A stretch of DNA of 64,000 nt from Rathayibacter sp. VKM Ac-2804 (GTDB taxonomy: Bacteria; Actinomycetota; Actinomycetes; Actinomycetales; Microbacteriaceae). The translations under genes were made by a program, and so were the position numbers. How positions within the stretch are numbered: the first letter of the stretch is position 1; each line of letters begins with the position of its first letter. Location: positions 744,001-808,000 of the forward strand of contig NZ_CP047420.1 of the NCBI RefSeq assembly GCF_009866655.1, in the 5' to 3' direction. Of this stretch, positions 8,449 through 16,934 are shown piece by piece. Below the pieces are notes generated by a model. That model searched no databases. It saw only the letters and a program-made list of their open reading frames with translations, and had not been told where the DNA came from.

Positions 8449-9711
8449 CTAGCCCGCGTGGAGCGCCGACGGGGCGGAGCCGCCCGAGCGGGCGCGGCCG
8501 CCGTTGCGGTCGAGCAGGATGTCGAGGACCGTCTCGTGCCGGGCGGCCCAGGAGTTCGCGTGGATCCAGCCGAGGCGCTCGTCCTCGGTGGCCGGGCCGT
8601 CGGCGAGCGCGTCGTCGACGACCGCGGCGAACTCCGCCATGGTCGGCACGATGCGGATCCGGTCGCTGATGCCGTGGATCGGCGGCAGATCGACGGAGAT
8701 CACCGGGCAGCCGCTCGCCACGTACTCGTAGAGCTTCAGCGGGCTCATCGCCTCGGTCAGCGGGGTGCGGCGGTGCGCGAGGAGGCAGAGCTCGACGTTG
8801 CGCATCGTCGCCACCAGCTCGCGGCGGCCGACGGAGTGGTGCAGGTGCACGTTCGCGAACGGGGCGAGCGGAGCCAGGTAGCCGGGGTCGGGCTGCGGGC
8901 CCATCAGCACGATCTGCAGCTCGGGGTGCGCTGTCGCGACCGCGACGATCCCCTCGACGTCCAGCCGGTCGTCGAGGGTGCCGACGTGCAGGGCGCGCGG
9001 GCCGGGGATGCGGCTGAGCCACTCGGGGGCGTCGGGCACGGGGCCGGTCCACTCCTCCGGGCTGACGCCGTTCGGGACGACGGCGTGCGGACCGGTCGGC
9101 GCGATGCGGTCGATGATCTCCTGCGAGACGGCGGTGACGGAGCGGCCGCTGGTCGCGACGCGGCGGTAGGCCTCCTGGAACGCGGGCCAGTGGCCCTTCC
9201 AGCGGGTCGACGTCGTCCAGTCGTCGCGGGCGAAGAACATCACGTGCTCGGCCCACTCGAACGGCGAGAAGCCGGCGACCACGGGGCTGGTCGTGACGAC
9301 GACGGGGCGCACGAGCTCCATCTCGTCGGCCAGCTTCGCGATCCCGCGGTCGTAGGCGCGGTACTCCTTCTCCAGGCCGGCGATGTCGGTCGGGTCGGAG
9401 CGGCGCAGGCGCAGCGGGGTGTGCAGGACGCGCTGCGGCGTCGACGGGAACTCGACCTCGCGGCCCAGGGCCCCGCGCACGAGCGTGGTCGGCAGGAAGC
9501 GGTACGGGTTCGCCACGATGAGGCGCCCGACCTGCGGGCTCTCCATCAGCGAGTGCAGGATGCGGTCCGGCGGGCGCATCATGCCGCGGCGGGCCGCGTC
9601 GGTGTACGTCTCGTAGGAGAAGGTGAAGACGACGTCGCGGACGAGGCCGTCCGCGGTCGGCTCGGGCGCGGCGGATCCGGGCGCTGTCGGTTCGGGCACG
9701 GCGTTCCTCAC
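8449..9711 (-). CDS. Glycosyltransferase, GT-B fold (TuaH-like)
   Basis: A 420-residue protein. The N-terminal 20 residues are a Pro/Ala-rich leader, then DVVFTFSYETYTDAARRGMM. The C-terminal domain has ALHVGTLDDRLDVEGIVAVA, IVLMGPQPDPGYLAPL and LPLKLYEYVASGCPVIS-type donor-binding sequence (here SPLKLYEYVASGCPVIS), the glycosyltransferase-1 signature with the conserved Glu. This resembles the teichuronic-acid transferase TuaH and related surface-glycan enzymes. The GTG start overlaps the TGA of the upstream acyltransferase gene (GTGA), so the two are co-translated. Sugar donor unknown. Confidence 0.78.
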   Translation of the reverse strand: MRNAVPEPTAPGSAAPEPTADGLVRDVVFTFSYETYTDAARRGMMRPPDRILHSLMESPQVGRLIVANPYRFLPTTLVRGALGREVEFPSTPQRVLHTPLRLRRSDPTDIAGLEKEYRAYDRGIAKLADEMELVRPVVVTTSPVVAGFSPFEWAEHVMFFARDDWTTSTRWKGHWPAFQEAYRRVATSGRSVTAVSQEIIDRIAPTGPHAVVPNGVSPEEWTGPVPDAPEWLSRIPGPRALHVGTLDDRLDVEGIVAVATAHPELQIVLMGPQPDPGYLAPLAPFANVHLHHSVGRRELVATMRNVELCLLAHRRTPLTEAMSPLKLYEYVASGCPVISVDLPPIHGISDRIRIVPTMAEFAAVVDDALADGPATEDERLGWIHANSWAARHETVLDILLDRNGGRARSGGSAPSALHAG

Positions 9712-10271
9712 GCGAAGGTCCGGATGACGCGCGCGGGCACGCCGACGGCGACGGAGTAGTCGGGGACGTCCTCGCGGACGACGGCGTTCGCGCCGATCAC
9801 GGCGCCGCGGCCCACCGTCACGCCGGGCATGATCACGGCGTTCTCGCCGAGCCAGGCGCCGCGGCCGATGCGGACCGGGGCGATCCGGTCGACGCCCTGA
9901 TCGCGGATGAACCGCGTCGGGTCCTTGAAGCCGTGCGAGTGGTCCGAGATGTAGACGCCGCGGGCGATGCCGACGCCCTCCTCGATGACCACGCTCTGCA
10001 CGGCGCTGATCGCGGTCATGTTCATCCGCACGCGGTCGCCGATGATCAGGGCAGGCGTGGGCGCGTCGTCGGTCGGGACCATCAGCATGCAGTTCGCGCT
10101 GATCAGCACGTTCTCGCCGATCGAGATCCGCTTGCCCTGGCCGGGTCCGATCCGGAAGGGCAGGCAGATCCGGGAACCCTTGCCGAAGCGGTGGAAACCG
10201 CCGGCGACCAGCTTGCTGAAGGCCAGATCGCGTGCTCGCTGCGCGAGGATCGCGAGATCCAGTCCGTTCAA
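9708..10271 (-). CDS. Left-handed beta-helix (hexapeptide) acyltransferase
   Basis: A 187-residue protein built mostly of isoleucine-patch hexapeptides, for example ISIGENVLISANC, VRIGRGAWLGENAVIMPGV and TVGRGAVIGANAVVREDVP. It contains the loop SDHSHGFKDP with the catalytic-type His. Such enzymes acetylate sugars of exported glycans using acetyl-CoA. The frame is open far upstream, but only a TTG at 10271 has a ribosome site (GGAG eight bases before) and leads directly into the conserved region, so I take that start; it is an inference. It is the promoter-proximal gene of a leftward pair with the TuaH-like transferase. Confidence 0.75.
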   Translation of the reverse strand: MNGLDLAILAQRARDLAFSKLVAGGFHRFGKGSRICLPFRIGPGQGKRISIGENVLISANCMLMVPTDDAPTPALIIGDRVRMNMTAISAVQSVVIEEGVGIARGVYISDHSHGFKDPTRFIRDQGVDRIAPVRIGRGAWLGENAVIMPGVTVGRGAVIGANAVVREDVPDYSVAVGVPARVIRTFA

Positions 10272-10711
10272 GGCATCAACTCCAGGGATGTGCGGCGGGT
10301 GGGACGCCGGGGGTGGACGTCCTGAGCCTGGGGGGGTGTGGTGATCGCGCCCGGGGGTGAGGCGCGCGGGTGTGACCCACGATAGCGAGCGCCCCCTGTG
10401 CGCCACGAGTCCGTGCGGCTCGGATCCGCGGTGTTTACCCCGCGGAAACACGCTGTGGTCCGGAGCGGCGTGCTCGGAACGGGGGTGCTCACCTGCACGG
10501 TGGCCGAGCATCCCGGTGCCGGGAGGGCCCTCCGGCGCCGGGAGCGCCCGGGGGAGCGTAAAATCGCAGGGTCCGCGGAGGCGGCCGCCCGTCACCGGGC
10601 CGGCGCGTCCTCCGGATCGTGCGGGACACCGCACCGACGGACCCGGCGACGCCGCTCGGTCCCCGCCCTCGCGCGACCCCGACCCGCCCGCACCACCAGA
10701 GAGGCTCGACC
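10272..10711. other. Divergent intergenic region
   Basis: About 440 bases between the leftward acyltransferase and the rightward DUF308-type gene. It contains the second copy of the TATCGT-type motif and several GC-rich inverted repeats near 10430-10560 (for example CGGTGCCGGG facing CGGCGCCGGG). No gene is credible in it. Confidence 0.4.
10378..10394 (-). promoter_or_regulatory. Promoter-like motif (TATCGT), second copy
   Basis: The minus strand reads GGGCGCTCGCTATCGTG, matching most positions of the block at 8389-8406. It lies about 107 bases before the inferred TTG start of the acyltransferase. Confidence 0.35.
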
Positions 10712-11290
10712 GTGGCCGAAGCCGACACCGCCAGCCGGCTGTGGACCCTGCACCTCGCCCGCGCCGCCGTCGCGGCCGTCGCCGGGGTGGTGATCACCTT
10801 CTCGCCCGACCACGGACCGGCCTTCGGCTTCGCCGTCTTCGCCGGATTCGCGATCCTGAGCGGAGCCGTCGCGCTCGCGATCGGCCTGCGCACCCTCGCC
10901 GGACGCGGCCGCACCCTCGCCCTCGCCTCCGCCGGGGTCACCCTCGCCGCCGGGGTGCTCGCGCTCGTCGCGCTGCCGGTCGCCGCGCTGCTGCCGTTCA
11001 TCGCGCTGGTCGCCGGCTGGGCGCTCGTCTCCGGCTCGCTCGAGTTCTCCAGCGGCCGGCGCGGCACCGGCCTCGCCGCCCGCGACGCCGTGATCGTCGG
11101 CCTCGGCACGGCCCTCCTCGGAGCGGTCTTCGCCCTGCTGCCGCCGCACCCCGTCGTCTCGGTCGGGCTCCTCGGCGCCTACGCCGTGATGCTCGCCGTG
11201 TTCCTCGCGATCGCCGCGTTCTCGCTCAAGTGGGCCGCCGGCGCCGATGCCGCCGCACCCTCCACCCCCACCACCGGAGGAGACCGATGA
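10712..11290 (+). CDS. DUF308/HdeD-like six-helix membrane protein
   Basis: A 192-residue hydrophobic protein with six predicted helices in three hairpin pairs (about residues 16-36, 40-60, 66-86, 90-110, 122-142, 148-170), separated by short Arg-containing loops such as GLRTLAGRGRT. This size and layout match the HdeD/DUF308 family, whose enteric member is linked to acid stress; the actinobacterial function is unknown. The GTG start is preceded by GAGAGG at eight bases and excludes an upstream Pro/Arg-rich extension. Its stop overlaps the next ATG (ATGA), so the two are coupled. Confidence 0.65.
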   Translation: MAEADTASRLWTLHLARAAVAAVAGVVITFSPDHGPAFGFAVFAGFAILSGAVALAIGLRTLAGRGRTLALASAGVTLAAGVLALVALPVAALLPFIALVAGWALVSGSLEFSSGRRGTGLAARDAVIVGLGTALLGAVFALLPPHPVVSVGLLGAYAVMLAVFLAIAAFSLKWAAGADAAAPSTPTTGGDR

Positions 11291-11589
11291 CCGCCCCCGA
11301 CCCCGCCTCCTCCGAGCCGTCGCCCTCCGACGACGACTTCGCGCCGCGCACCTTCCGCCCCACCCGCAAGGACCGCCTGCGCCCGCTCGAGCTGATCGGC
11401 CTCTCCGCCGTGATGGCCGCCTTCGTCGGCCTCGTCGTCCTGATGTCGACCCGCGAGTTCGTCGTCGCCCTCATCGGCTTCGGCGTCGCGTTCATCGTCG
11501 TGCTCGTCGCCATCGCGATGTTCTCGCTGACCTTCAAGCCCGACGAGGCCGAGATCGCCGACCTCGACGAGCAGGACGGTGCTCATTAG
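11287..11589 (+). CDS. Small two-helix membrane protein of unknown function
   Basis: A 100-residue protein. An acidic/Ser-rich N-terminus (about 20 residues) leads into FAPRTFRPTRKDRLRPLEL, then two membrane helices (about 38-57 and 61-81) and an acidic C-terminus (DEAEIADLDEQDGAH). I do not recognise a characterised family. It is translationally coupled to the DUF308-type gene, suggesting the two work together in the membrane. A perfect hairpin follows the stop at once. Confidence 0.6.
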   Translation: MTAPDPASSEPSPSDDDFAPRTFRPTRKDRLRPLELIGLSAVMAAFVGLVVLMSTREFVVALIGFGVAFIVVLVAIAMFSLTFKPDEAEIADLDEQDGAH

Positions 11590-11810
11590 GTCGGAGCGAC
11601 TGCGTCGCTCCTCCCCGCGGTCGGCTTCCTGAGGGGGCCGGGTTCGGCGGAGCGTCCCGAGCCCGCTGGCGGAATCGCTCGGGCTGTGCTTCTGGGGTCG
11701 GTGCGACTGCGTCGCTCCTCCCCGCGGTCGGCTTCCTGAGCGGGTCGGGTTTCGCAGAGCGTCCTGGGTTCGCTGCGCGGAATCGCTCGGCACGCGATTC
11801 CGCGGTGCGC
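11589..11810. repeat. Imperfect tandem duplication, about 107-bp unit
   Basis: The block beginning GGTCGGAGCGACTGCGTCGC recurs at 11696 with one change in its first 44 bases, and both units continue into related text (GGAGCGTCC / AGAGCGTCC, then GGAATCGCTCGG). A more diverged relative lies at about 26530-26625 (GCGGTCGGCT, GGAGCGTCCTGCGT, GAATCGCTCG). This is a non-coding repeat family. Confidence 0.6.
11593..11611 (+). terminator. Hairpin terminator after the two-gene membrane operon
   Basis: GGAGCGAC-TGC-GTCGCTCC forms a perfect 8-bp stem with a 3-base loop, three bases after the TAG stop. It is repeated with one mismatch 107 bases downstream inside a tandem duplication. Confidence 0.6.
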
Positions 11811-11895
11811 TCGCACCTGCGGTGGAGCACTGCTGCCGCGATCCGGCTTCGCCGTCCGCTCCCTCCAGGAGTGCCACCGGCTCAGGAGATCCGTG

Positions 11896-11931
11896 CTGGT
11901 CGAGCAGCCCCGCAGGGGCGTATCGAGACCC
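11896..11931 (+). repeat. Dispersed REP-like element, forward copy
   Basis: CTGGTCGAGCAGCCCCGCAG followed by GGGCGTATCGAGACC. It is an imperfect palindrome (GGTCGA...TCGAGACC outer arms, CCCCGCAGGGG inner hairpin), found repeatedly in this window in both orientations, always between genes. Confidence 0.75.
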
Positions 11932-11979
11932 GCCGTCGTCAGCGGTGCGGCAGCACGCTCGCCTCGTCACCAGGCCGAT

Positions 11980-12363
11980 CTACCGGGTAGCGTCGTCGCC
12001 GTCGGTCTCGCCGAGTGCGTACGCCAGGCTGCGGGCGTAGATCTCCTCGAGGCGGGACGCCACGATGCGGTACTGGACCGAGCGGCCGCGGCGCTGCTCC
12101 CGCGGGAGGTTGCCGAGGACCACTCCGGCGTCCTCCAGCTCGATGAGGTGCCGGTAGAGGCTGGTCGTCGTGGCGCGGCCCGTCGGCAGCTCCGGACCGA
12201 TGGCCTCCACGAGCTCGCCGAAGAGCAGGCCCTGCTCGGGACGCGCCGCCCGGGAGAGCGATCGCAGGATCCCCCTGTTGATCTCGCTGCCGACCACCCG
12301 GACGGCGATGTCGGCCTCCTCCGGGGTCGCTCGGCTCCTCGTGGACGGCGCAGACGCTGGCAT
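11980..12363 (-). CDS. Winged-helix (ArsR-like) transcriptional regulator
   Basis: A 127-residue protein with a winged-helix core: DIAVRVVGSEINRGILRSL (helix 1), LLFGELVEAIG, RATTTSLYRHLIELEDAGVV (recognition helix) and a basic wing PREQRRGRSVQYRI. It resembles ArsR/HTH_20 regulators, without an obvious metal-binding cysteine pair. The ATG is chosen over a GTG six codons earlier because GGGAGG lies at good spacing before it. It is divergent from the large surface-protein gene and probably controls it or itself from the shared 210-base gap. Confidence 0.65.
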   Translation of the reverse strand: MPASAPSTRSRATPEEADIAVRVVGSEINRGILRSLSRAARPEQGLLFGELVEAIGPELPTGRATTTSLYRHLIELEDAGVVLGNLPREQRRGRSVQYRIVASRLEEIYARSLAYALGETDGDDATR

Positions 12364-12574
12364 GCCCTCATCCTCCCGCACGGGTCCGCGGCAGGAGGCC
12401 GCAGGCGCGTATTGCCATACCGCCCTGGGTGGCGATGATTCGCGCCACCGGTGTCATGATCCCATCGGATGGTTACCTTGGTGTCCGTCGGCAGGCCTCC
12501 CGCAGGTCGGCACGCGACCGCATCCGGCGGACGCGTGAGGCGTGGGCCTCGACGGACGCAGAGGAGAGAACGGC

Positions 12575-15571
12575 ATGAATCGAGTGCGACGGGCTGGGGA
12601 GCCCTCCCGAGGCGGCGAGGGTGCGCCCGGTGCCCGGACGCGGCCGGTGGTGGCACCTGGTGCGGCCCACCGGGGCCGGATGACGCTCGGGCGACGGCTG
12701 GCCGCCGGCCTGCTGGCGGCGGGGCTGGTCGGGGGAGCGGGAACGTCGCTGGCGCTGACCTCGTCGTTCCTCGCACCCCTGTCGGCGTCCGCGGCCACGC
12801 ACGGCGCGGGATTCGACGTGGGGAAGGGCTTCCTCGGCGCCTATCGGCACCCGGACGGGACCCTGGCCTACTGCCTGCAGATCAGGGCGTCGATCCCGTA
12901 CAGCCCGACGTCGGGGCCGTCGTTGAACGGCGACTGGAACTCCCTGTCGCCGGATCAGCTCGCGCGCCTGAGCTACGTCATGGACGTCCACGGGAACACG
13001 GAGGACGCGAACACCGCGGCGGCGGTCGCCCTGTACGTGTGGGACGTGGCCGACAACGCGGCCTACAACGGCAACGGGATGCCCGGTGACGTCTACTACA
13101 GCGCTCGCGCCGGCGGGAATCGGGACGCCGTGCTCGGGCTGCTGCAGCAGTACCGGGCGGAGGCCGCCGGCGTGACGGCCGTGAAGCCGGGGCGGACGGC
13201 CGGGTCGGCGTCGCTGAGCCTCGACATGGACTCGAGCGCCGCTACCGGCAGGGTCACGGCCCTGACCGACCCGCCGGGCCAGGCGGGGACGGTGCATCTG
13301 ACGAACGCGGTGTTCGAGGACACCGGGGCGGGCGAGTCGACGATGACGGGCGGGGAGTCGCGGACGTTCCGCGTCGTCCCGAGCGCCGGTTCGACCTTCG
13401 CCGTCGAGGCGCGCTCGGACGAGATCCGGGTTCCGGGCGCCTCCGGCTACGTCGGGAACATCACGACCTGGGCGCCGGGCGCGACGGCGGAGCAGTGGAC
13501 GGCGTCGAAGGGGCAGAGGATCGACGGCTCGTTCACGATCGCCGCCGCGACGGCGGCGTCCGCGCCGATCCCGACCGCGTTCTCGCCGATCGGGTCGACG
13601 CAGGTCTCGACGCGGCGCGTGGAGGCCGGGACGCAGGCGACCGACACGGTGACGGCGGGAGTCGCGCCGGGGTCGGGGGAGTGGCGCACGCTCGACGGCG
13701 CGCCGGTCCCGGTGGTCTACCGGGGCACGCTCCACGGCCCGTACGACGAGCAGCCCGCGCCGTCCGGAACCGCGCCGGCGGGTGCGCCCGTCGCCGGGAG
13801 CGTCGAGCTGACCGCGACCGGTCCGGGGACGTACACGTCGCCGGGCGTCACCGTCCCCTCGGCCGGGTTCTACACGTGGGTCTGGCGGGTCGAGGAGGCG
13901 TCTCAGCCGGACCGAGTGAAGCCGTTCCTGCCCGACGGCTACGCCTGGTCGGACGGGTTCGGCCTGGTCGCGGAGACGCACCTCTCGCCGACGATCGTCT
14001 CCGCCGCGACACAGGTCGCGGACGAGGAGATCCCGGTCACCGCGACCTCCACGGACACCCTCACGGTGCAGGACACCGGGGCGTGGCTGAAGAAGGACGG
14101 CAGGAGCGTCCCCGTCACCTTCACCGGCACCGCCTACTGGGTGCCCGGCACGGGGGAGGTCCCGGCGACCAGACCGGAGGACGCGACGGTGCTGACGACC
14201 ACGAGCATCGTCGCGACCGGACCCGGAACCTACACCGCCGACGCGGCGACCGCGCCGGCGGGCTCCGCCGGTCACATCGTCTGGGTGTGGTCCGCAGCCG
14301 AGACGCTCTTCACCAGGGGCTGGGCGGACGGATGGAACACGAGGGGCGAGGTGGTGCGGGTGACGACGCCGGAGGTCCGCACGAGGGCGACGCCCTCCGT
14401 GCCGCTGTCGGACACCGCGAGGGACGAGGCGGTCGTCGACGGCGAGGTGCCGGAGGGCGCCGTGATCACCTTCGAGGCGTACCGGCAGACGGGGGACAGG
14501 GCCTCGTGCACCGTCGAGTCCCGCGTGCACGACGGCTCGGCGACCCCCGTCCCGGTCGCCGCGGGCAGCAACCGGAAGACGTCCTACTGGTCGAGCGAGG
14601 TCCGCTTCACCGAGCCCGGCGTCTACCACTGGGTCGAGACGCTGCGCGCGAAGGACGGGAAGGTCCTGCACCGCGGGGAGTGCGGAGTGCCGGGGGAGAC
14701 CACGACGGTGACCGTGCCCGACGTGTCGTCGAGAGCGCAGACCGACAGCGCGGTCCACGAGGGTGCGACCGACGACGCGATCGTCACCGGAGTCACTCCG
14801 AAGGGCGCCTTCCTCACGTGGAAGGCCCACCGTGCCGCTCCCGGCACCGGCTCCTCCACCGCTGTCGAGCAGCCGGTCTGCGATGCGTCGACCCTGGTGG
14901 CCGACACCGCCGACCGTCCGGTCCTCGTCGAGAAGGCCGGCACGTACACCTCGCCCGCGATCGTCTTCACCGCCCCCGGCGCCGTCCACTGGGTGGAGGA
15001 GCTGCACTCCTACGACGGCAGGATGCTCGCCCAGGGCGAGTGCGGAGCGCCCGGCGAGACGACGACGGTGCACAGGCCGGACGTGCACACGAAGGCCACC
15101 GCGGCAGTGCTGGTGGGCGACCCGGTGAGGGACGAGGCGGTCGTGGACGGCCACGTCCCGGCCGGCGCGGTGATCACGTTCGAGGCGTTCAGGAAGAGCG
15201 GCGACCAGGCCGTGTGCACGGTGGCGAACCGTGCCTACGACGGCTCGGCCGGTCCGGTCGCCACGACCGCCGGTCTGAACGAGAACGTCTCGTACTGGTC
15301 CGCGGAGACCCGCTTCACCGAGCCCGGCAGCTACTACTGGGTCGAGACGCTCGCCGCGGCGGACGGGACGGTCCTGCACCGGGGGGAGTGCGGCGCGCCG
15401 GGGGAGACGACAGTGGTCTCGCCGAAGCCGGTCGTCCCGACGGTGAGCACGAGCCTGGCCGACACCGGCGGCGATCCCGGCCCGTGGCTCGGCGGCGGCC
15501 TCGCCGCCCTCGTCCTCGGTCTCGGCGCCGCCCTGCTCGCCCGGCGGCGACGCGCCTCGCCGGTCGACTAG
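12575..15571 (+). CDS. Large surface protein with LADTG sortase anchor and three tandem domains
   Basis: A 998-residue exported wall protein. A long Arg-rich leader and hydrophobic signal (about 36-62) end at SAAT near residue 75. Next is a domain containing LAYCLQ (Cys100) and NTAAAVALYVWDVAD (146-160), which looks like a thioester-type adhesin domain except that the expected Gln position carries Ala. Beta-rich modules follow. Then come three tandem repeats of about 110 residues (about 603-712, 718-832, 838-948), each with FTEPG.Y.WVE-type and GECG.PGETT motifs and a conserved Cys pair. The C-terminus has LADTG (961-965), a hydrophobic helix and RRRR. LAxTG is the motif of class E sortases. 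The ATG follows GAGGAGAG. No sortase gene is in this window. Likely an adhesin; the role is inferred. Confidence 0.8.
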   Translation: MNRVRRAGEPSRGGEGAPGARTRPVVAPGAAHRGRMTLGRRLAAGLLAAGLVGGAGTSLALTSSFLAPLSASAATHGAGFDVGKGFLGAYRHPDGTLAYCLQIRASIPYSPTSGPSLNGDWNSLSPDQLARLSYVMDVHGNTEDANTAAAVALYVWDVADNAAYNGNGMPGDVYYSARAGGNRDAVLGLLQQYRAEAAGVTAVKPGRTAGSASLSLDMDSSAATGRVTALTDPPGQAGTVHLTNAVFEDTGAGESTMTGGESRTFRVVPSAGSTFAVEARSDEIRVPGASGYVGNITTWAPGATAEQWTASKGQRIDGSFTIAAATAASAPIPTAFSPIGSTQVSTRRVEAGTQATDTVTAGVAPGSGEWRTLDGAPVPVVYRGTLHGPYDEQPAPSGTAPAGAPVAGSVELTATGPGTYTSPGVTVPSAGFYTWVWRVEEASQPDRVKPFLPDGYAWSDGFGLVAETHLSPTIVSAATQVADEEIPVTATSTDTLTVQDTGAWLKKDGRSVPVTFTGTAYWVPGTGEVPATRPEDATVLTTTSIVATGPGTYTADAATAPAGSAGHIVWVWSAAETLFTRGWADGWNTRGEVVRVTTPEVRTRATPSVPLSDTARDEAVVDGEVPEGAVITFEAYRQTGDRASCTVESRVHDGSATPVPVAAGSNRKTSYWSSEVRFTEPGVYHWVETLRAKDGKVLHRGECGVPGETTTVTVPDVSSRAQTDSAVHEGATDDAIVTGVTPKGAFLTWKAHRAAPGTGSSTAVEQPVCDASTLVADTADRPVLVEKAGTYTSPAIVFTAPGAVHWVEELHSYDGRMLAQGECGAPGETTTVHRPDVHTKATAAVLVGDPVRDEAVVDGHVPAGAVITFEAFRKSGDQAVCTVANRAYDGSAGPVATTAGLNENVSYWSAETRFTEPGSYYWVETLAAADGTVLHRGECGAPGETTVVSPKPVVPTVSTSLADTGGDPGPWLGGGLAALVLGLGAALLARRRRASPVD

Positions 15572-15980
15572 CCCCGCAGAGGCGTCCGGCGGCCACGCCG
15601 GTCGAGGAGCCCCGCAGGGGCATATCGAGACCCTCGGCCCTCAGGAGGGCGAGTCCTCAGACTCGCCCTCCGACACCGGCGGACCTCGATGCGCCCGCTC
15701 CGCGTGCTCCTCGATCGGCATGACTGCGCGAGCGGGCGAATAACGGGCCTCGTGTCCGAAGCAGAGCCCGGCCCGCGTCCACTCGTCCGCCCCTGCCCGC
15801 TGGTCGAGCACGGTCGTCTCTCCTCCTCGCTGGTCGAGTAGCCCCGCAGGGGCGTATCTGCTGGTCGAGTAGCCCCGCAGGGGCGTATCGAGACCCGCCG
15901 TCGTCAGGAGGGTGGGCGTGCAGACGCTTCTTCTCGCCGGCGGATCTCGATCCGCCTGATCCGCGGGCTCCTCGATCGGC
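15561..15980. repeat. Cluster of REP-like elements after the surface-protein gene
   Basis: At least six copies or half-copies occur here: CGGTCGACTAGCCCCGCAG at 15561, a full copy at 15598-15633, an inverted copy near 15678-15722, two head-to-tail copies at 15830-15858 and 15861-15895, and an inverted copy near 15938-15980. The first copy contains the TAG stop of the surface-protein gene. I see no gene in the stretch to 16022. Confidence 0.75.
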
Positions 15981-16010
15981 GGACAGGCCGGCGACGTCGG
16001 TGGTCCGGGT

Positions 16011-16016
16011 TAGCGT
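16011..16016 (+). promoter_or_regulatory. -10 element for a leaderless gene
   Basis: TAGCGT lies six bases before the GTG start at 16023, with no ribosome-binding sequence between. The spacing places transcription start at or next to the start codon. Confidence 0.5.
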
Positions 16017-16022
16017 GCGGGG

Positions 16023-16910
16023 GTGGCGGAGGCGATCGGGCGGTGGTGGGAGCGGCGGCGGTTCTCGCGAGGGGTCGACGTCCCGTATCCGGTGGGGACG
16101 TACCGGGAGGCGTGGGCGTCGTTCCCGGTGCTCGTGCTGCAGTACCGGCCCGAGTACAACGGGGGGATTGTCCTCAGCCAGATCCCGCCGGCGGCCGACG
16201 TGTACCTGTGCTGGCTGTGCGATGCCGGGCACGTCTTCGTCGCGACGCCCGAGGAGCAACGGCACCGGCCGGGGCGGGAGCGGCGGCGCTCGTCCTGGTG
16301 CCCGGACTGCGCGGCGCTCGCGAAGCCCCGGACACCGAGGCCCGCGATCGAGACGGTGGTCGACCGCGCGTCGGCCCCGCTGCCCGCGCCCGCTCCTGAG
16401 CGCCCGCCCCGTCCCGCCCGCACCCCGTCGAAGGCGCGCACGCCTCGGATCTGCGCGAAGACCCCGCCGCTGCCGCCGGGAGAGCCCTTCGTCAGCGCCT
16501 GCGCGCCGCCGCCCGCGTCGGCGGTCGAGGCGCGCCTCCGGGCTCTGCTCGCCGAGCGGCTCGAGTTCGAGCCGGGCTTCACCGCCGTGCGGCTCAGCAG
16601 GCCGTTCTTCGAGCACCTGGAGGCGTGGCCGGACATCCTGCTGAGCGAGCTGCGGGTGGCGATCGAGTACGACTCCACCGGGCGGCACGGGCTCGAGCAC
16701 GTGGGACACCGCGAGGAGGCGGACCGGCGGAAGGACCGCGCCCTCCGGGCGGTCGGCTGGGAGGTGGTGCGCGTGCGGACCGGTCGTCTTCCTCCGCTCG
16801 GCCCGTACGACGTCAGCGCGTCGGGCGTCTCGGCGGGACTCGTCGACCGGCTGCTCGATCAGCTGCGCGAGATCCGCGGGCCGCTGCTCGTCGACGCCTG
16901 GGCGCGCTGA
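16023..16910 (+). CDS. Zinc-ribbon protein with C-terminal restriction-endonuclease-like fold
   Basis: A 295-residue protein. Residues about 60-100 form a treble-clef/zinc-ribbon pair (YLCWLCDAGH ... WCPDCAAL). A Pro/Arg-rich linker of about 70 residues follows. The C-terminal 120 residues have the order E-x-AIEYDSTGRHG, EADRRKDRALRAVGWEVVRV, which matches PD-(D/E)XK folds of the DUF559/Vsr type: a strand with Glu and Asp, then the Lys helix, then 'GWxVxRV'. No methylase partner is adjacent. It converges on another zinc-ribbon nuclease-like gene 24 bases away. Catalytic activity is not assured; Asp in EYD and Glu of the preceding helix are the likely metal ligands. A lone DNA-binding or defence-related role is possible. 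Confidence 0.65.
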   Translation: MAEAIGRWWERRRFSRGVDVPYPVGTYREAWASFPVLVLQYRPEYNGGIVLSQIPPAADVYLCWLCDAGHVFVATPEEQRHRPGRERRRSSWCPDCAALAKPRTPRPAIETVVDRASAPLPAPAPERPPRPARTPSKARTPRICAKTPPLPPGEPFVSACAPPPASAVEARLRALLAERLEFEPGFTAVRLSRPFFEHLEAWPDILLSELRVAIEYDSTGRHGLEHVGHREEADRRKDRALRAVGWEVVRVRTGRLPPLGPYDVSASGVSAGLVDRLLDQLREIRGPLLVDAWAR

Positions 16911-16934
16911 GTCCGCTCTCCCGCGATCACCGCG

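Noticed and set aside
10272..10634. A longer N-terminus for the hexapeptide acyltransferase
   Set aside because: The added 120 residues are Pro/Arg/His-rich, run through the promoter-like motif and the divergent promoter region, and do not resemble the family.
12473..15379. A 968-codon minus-strand frame opposite the surface-protein gene
   Set aside because: Low-complexity Arg/Val/Gly composition typical of antisense frames in GC-rich DNA; the plus-strand protein has signal peptide, repeats and a sortase anchor.
15561..15980. Possible CRISPR array after the surface-protein gene
   Set aside because: Units occur in both orientations with irregular spacing, two are directly adjacent, and the same element is dispersed elsewhere; no cas genes.
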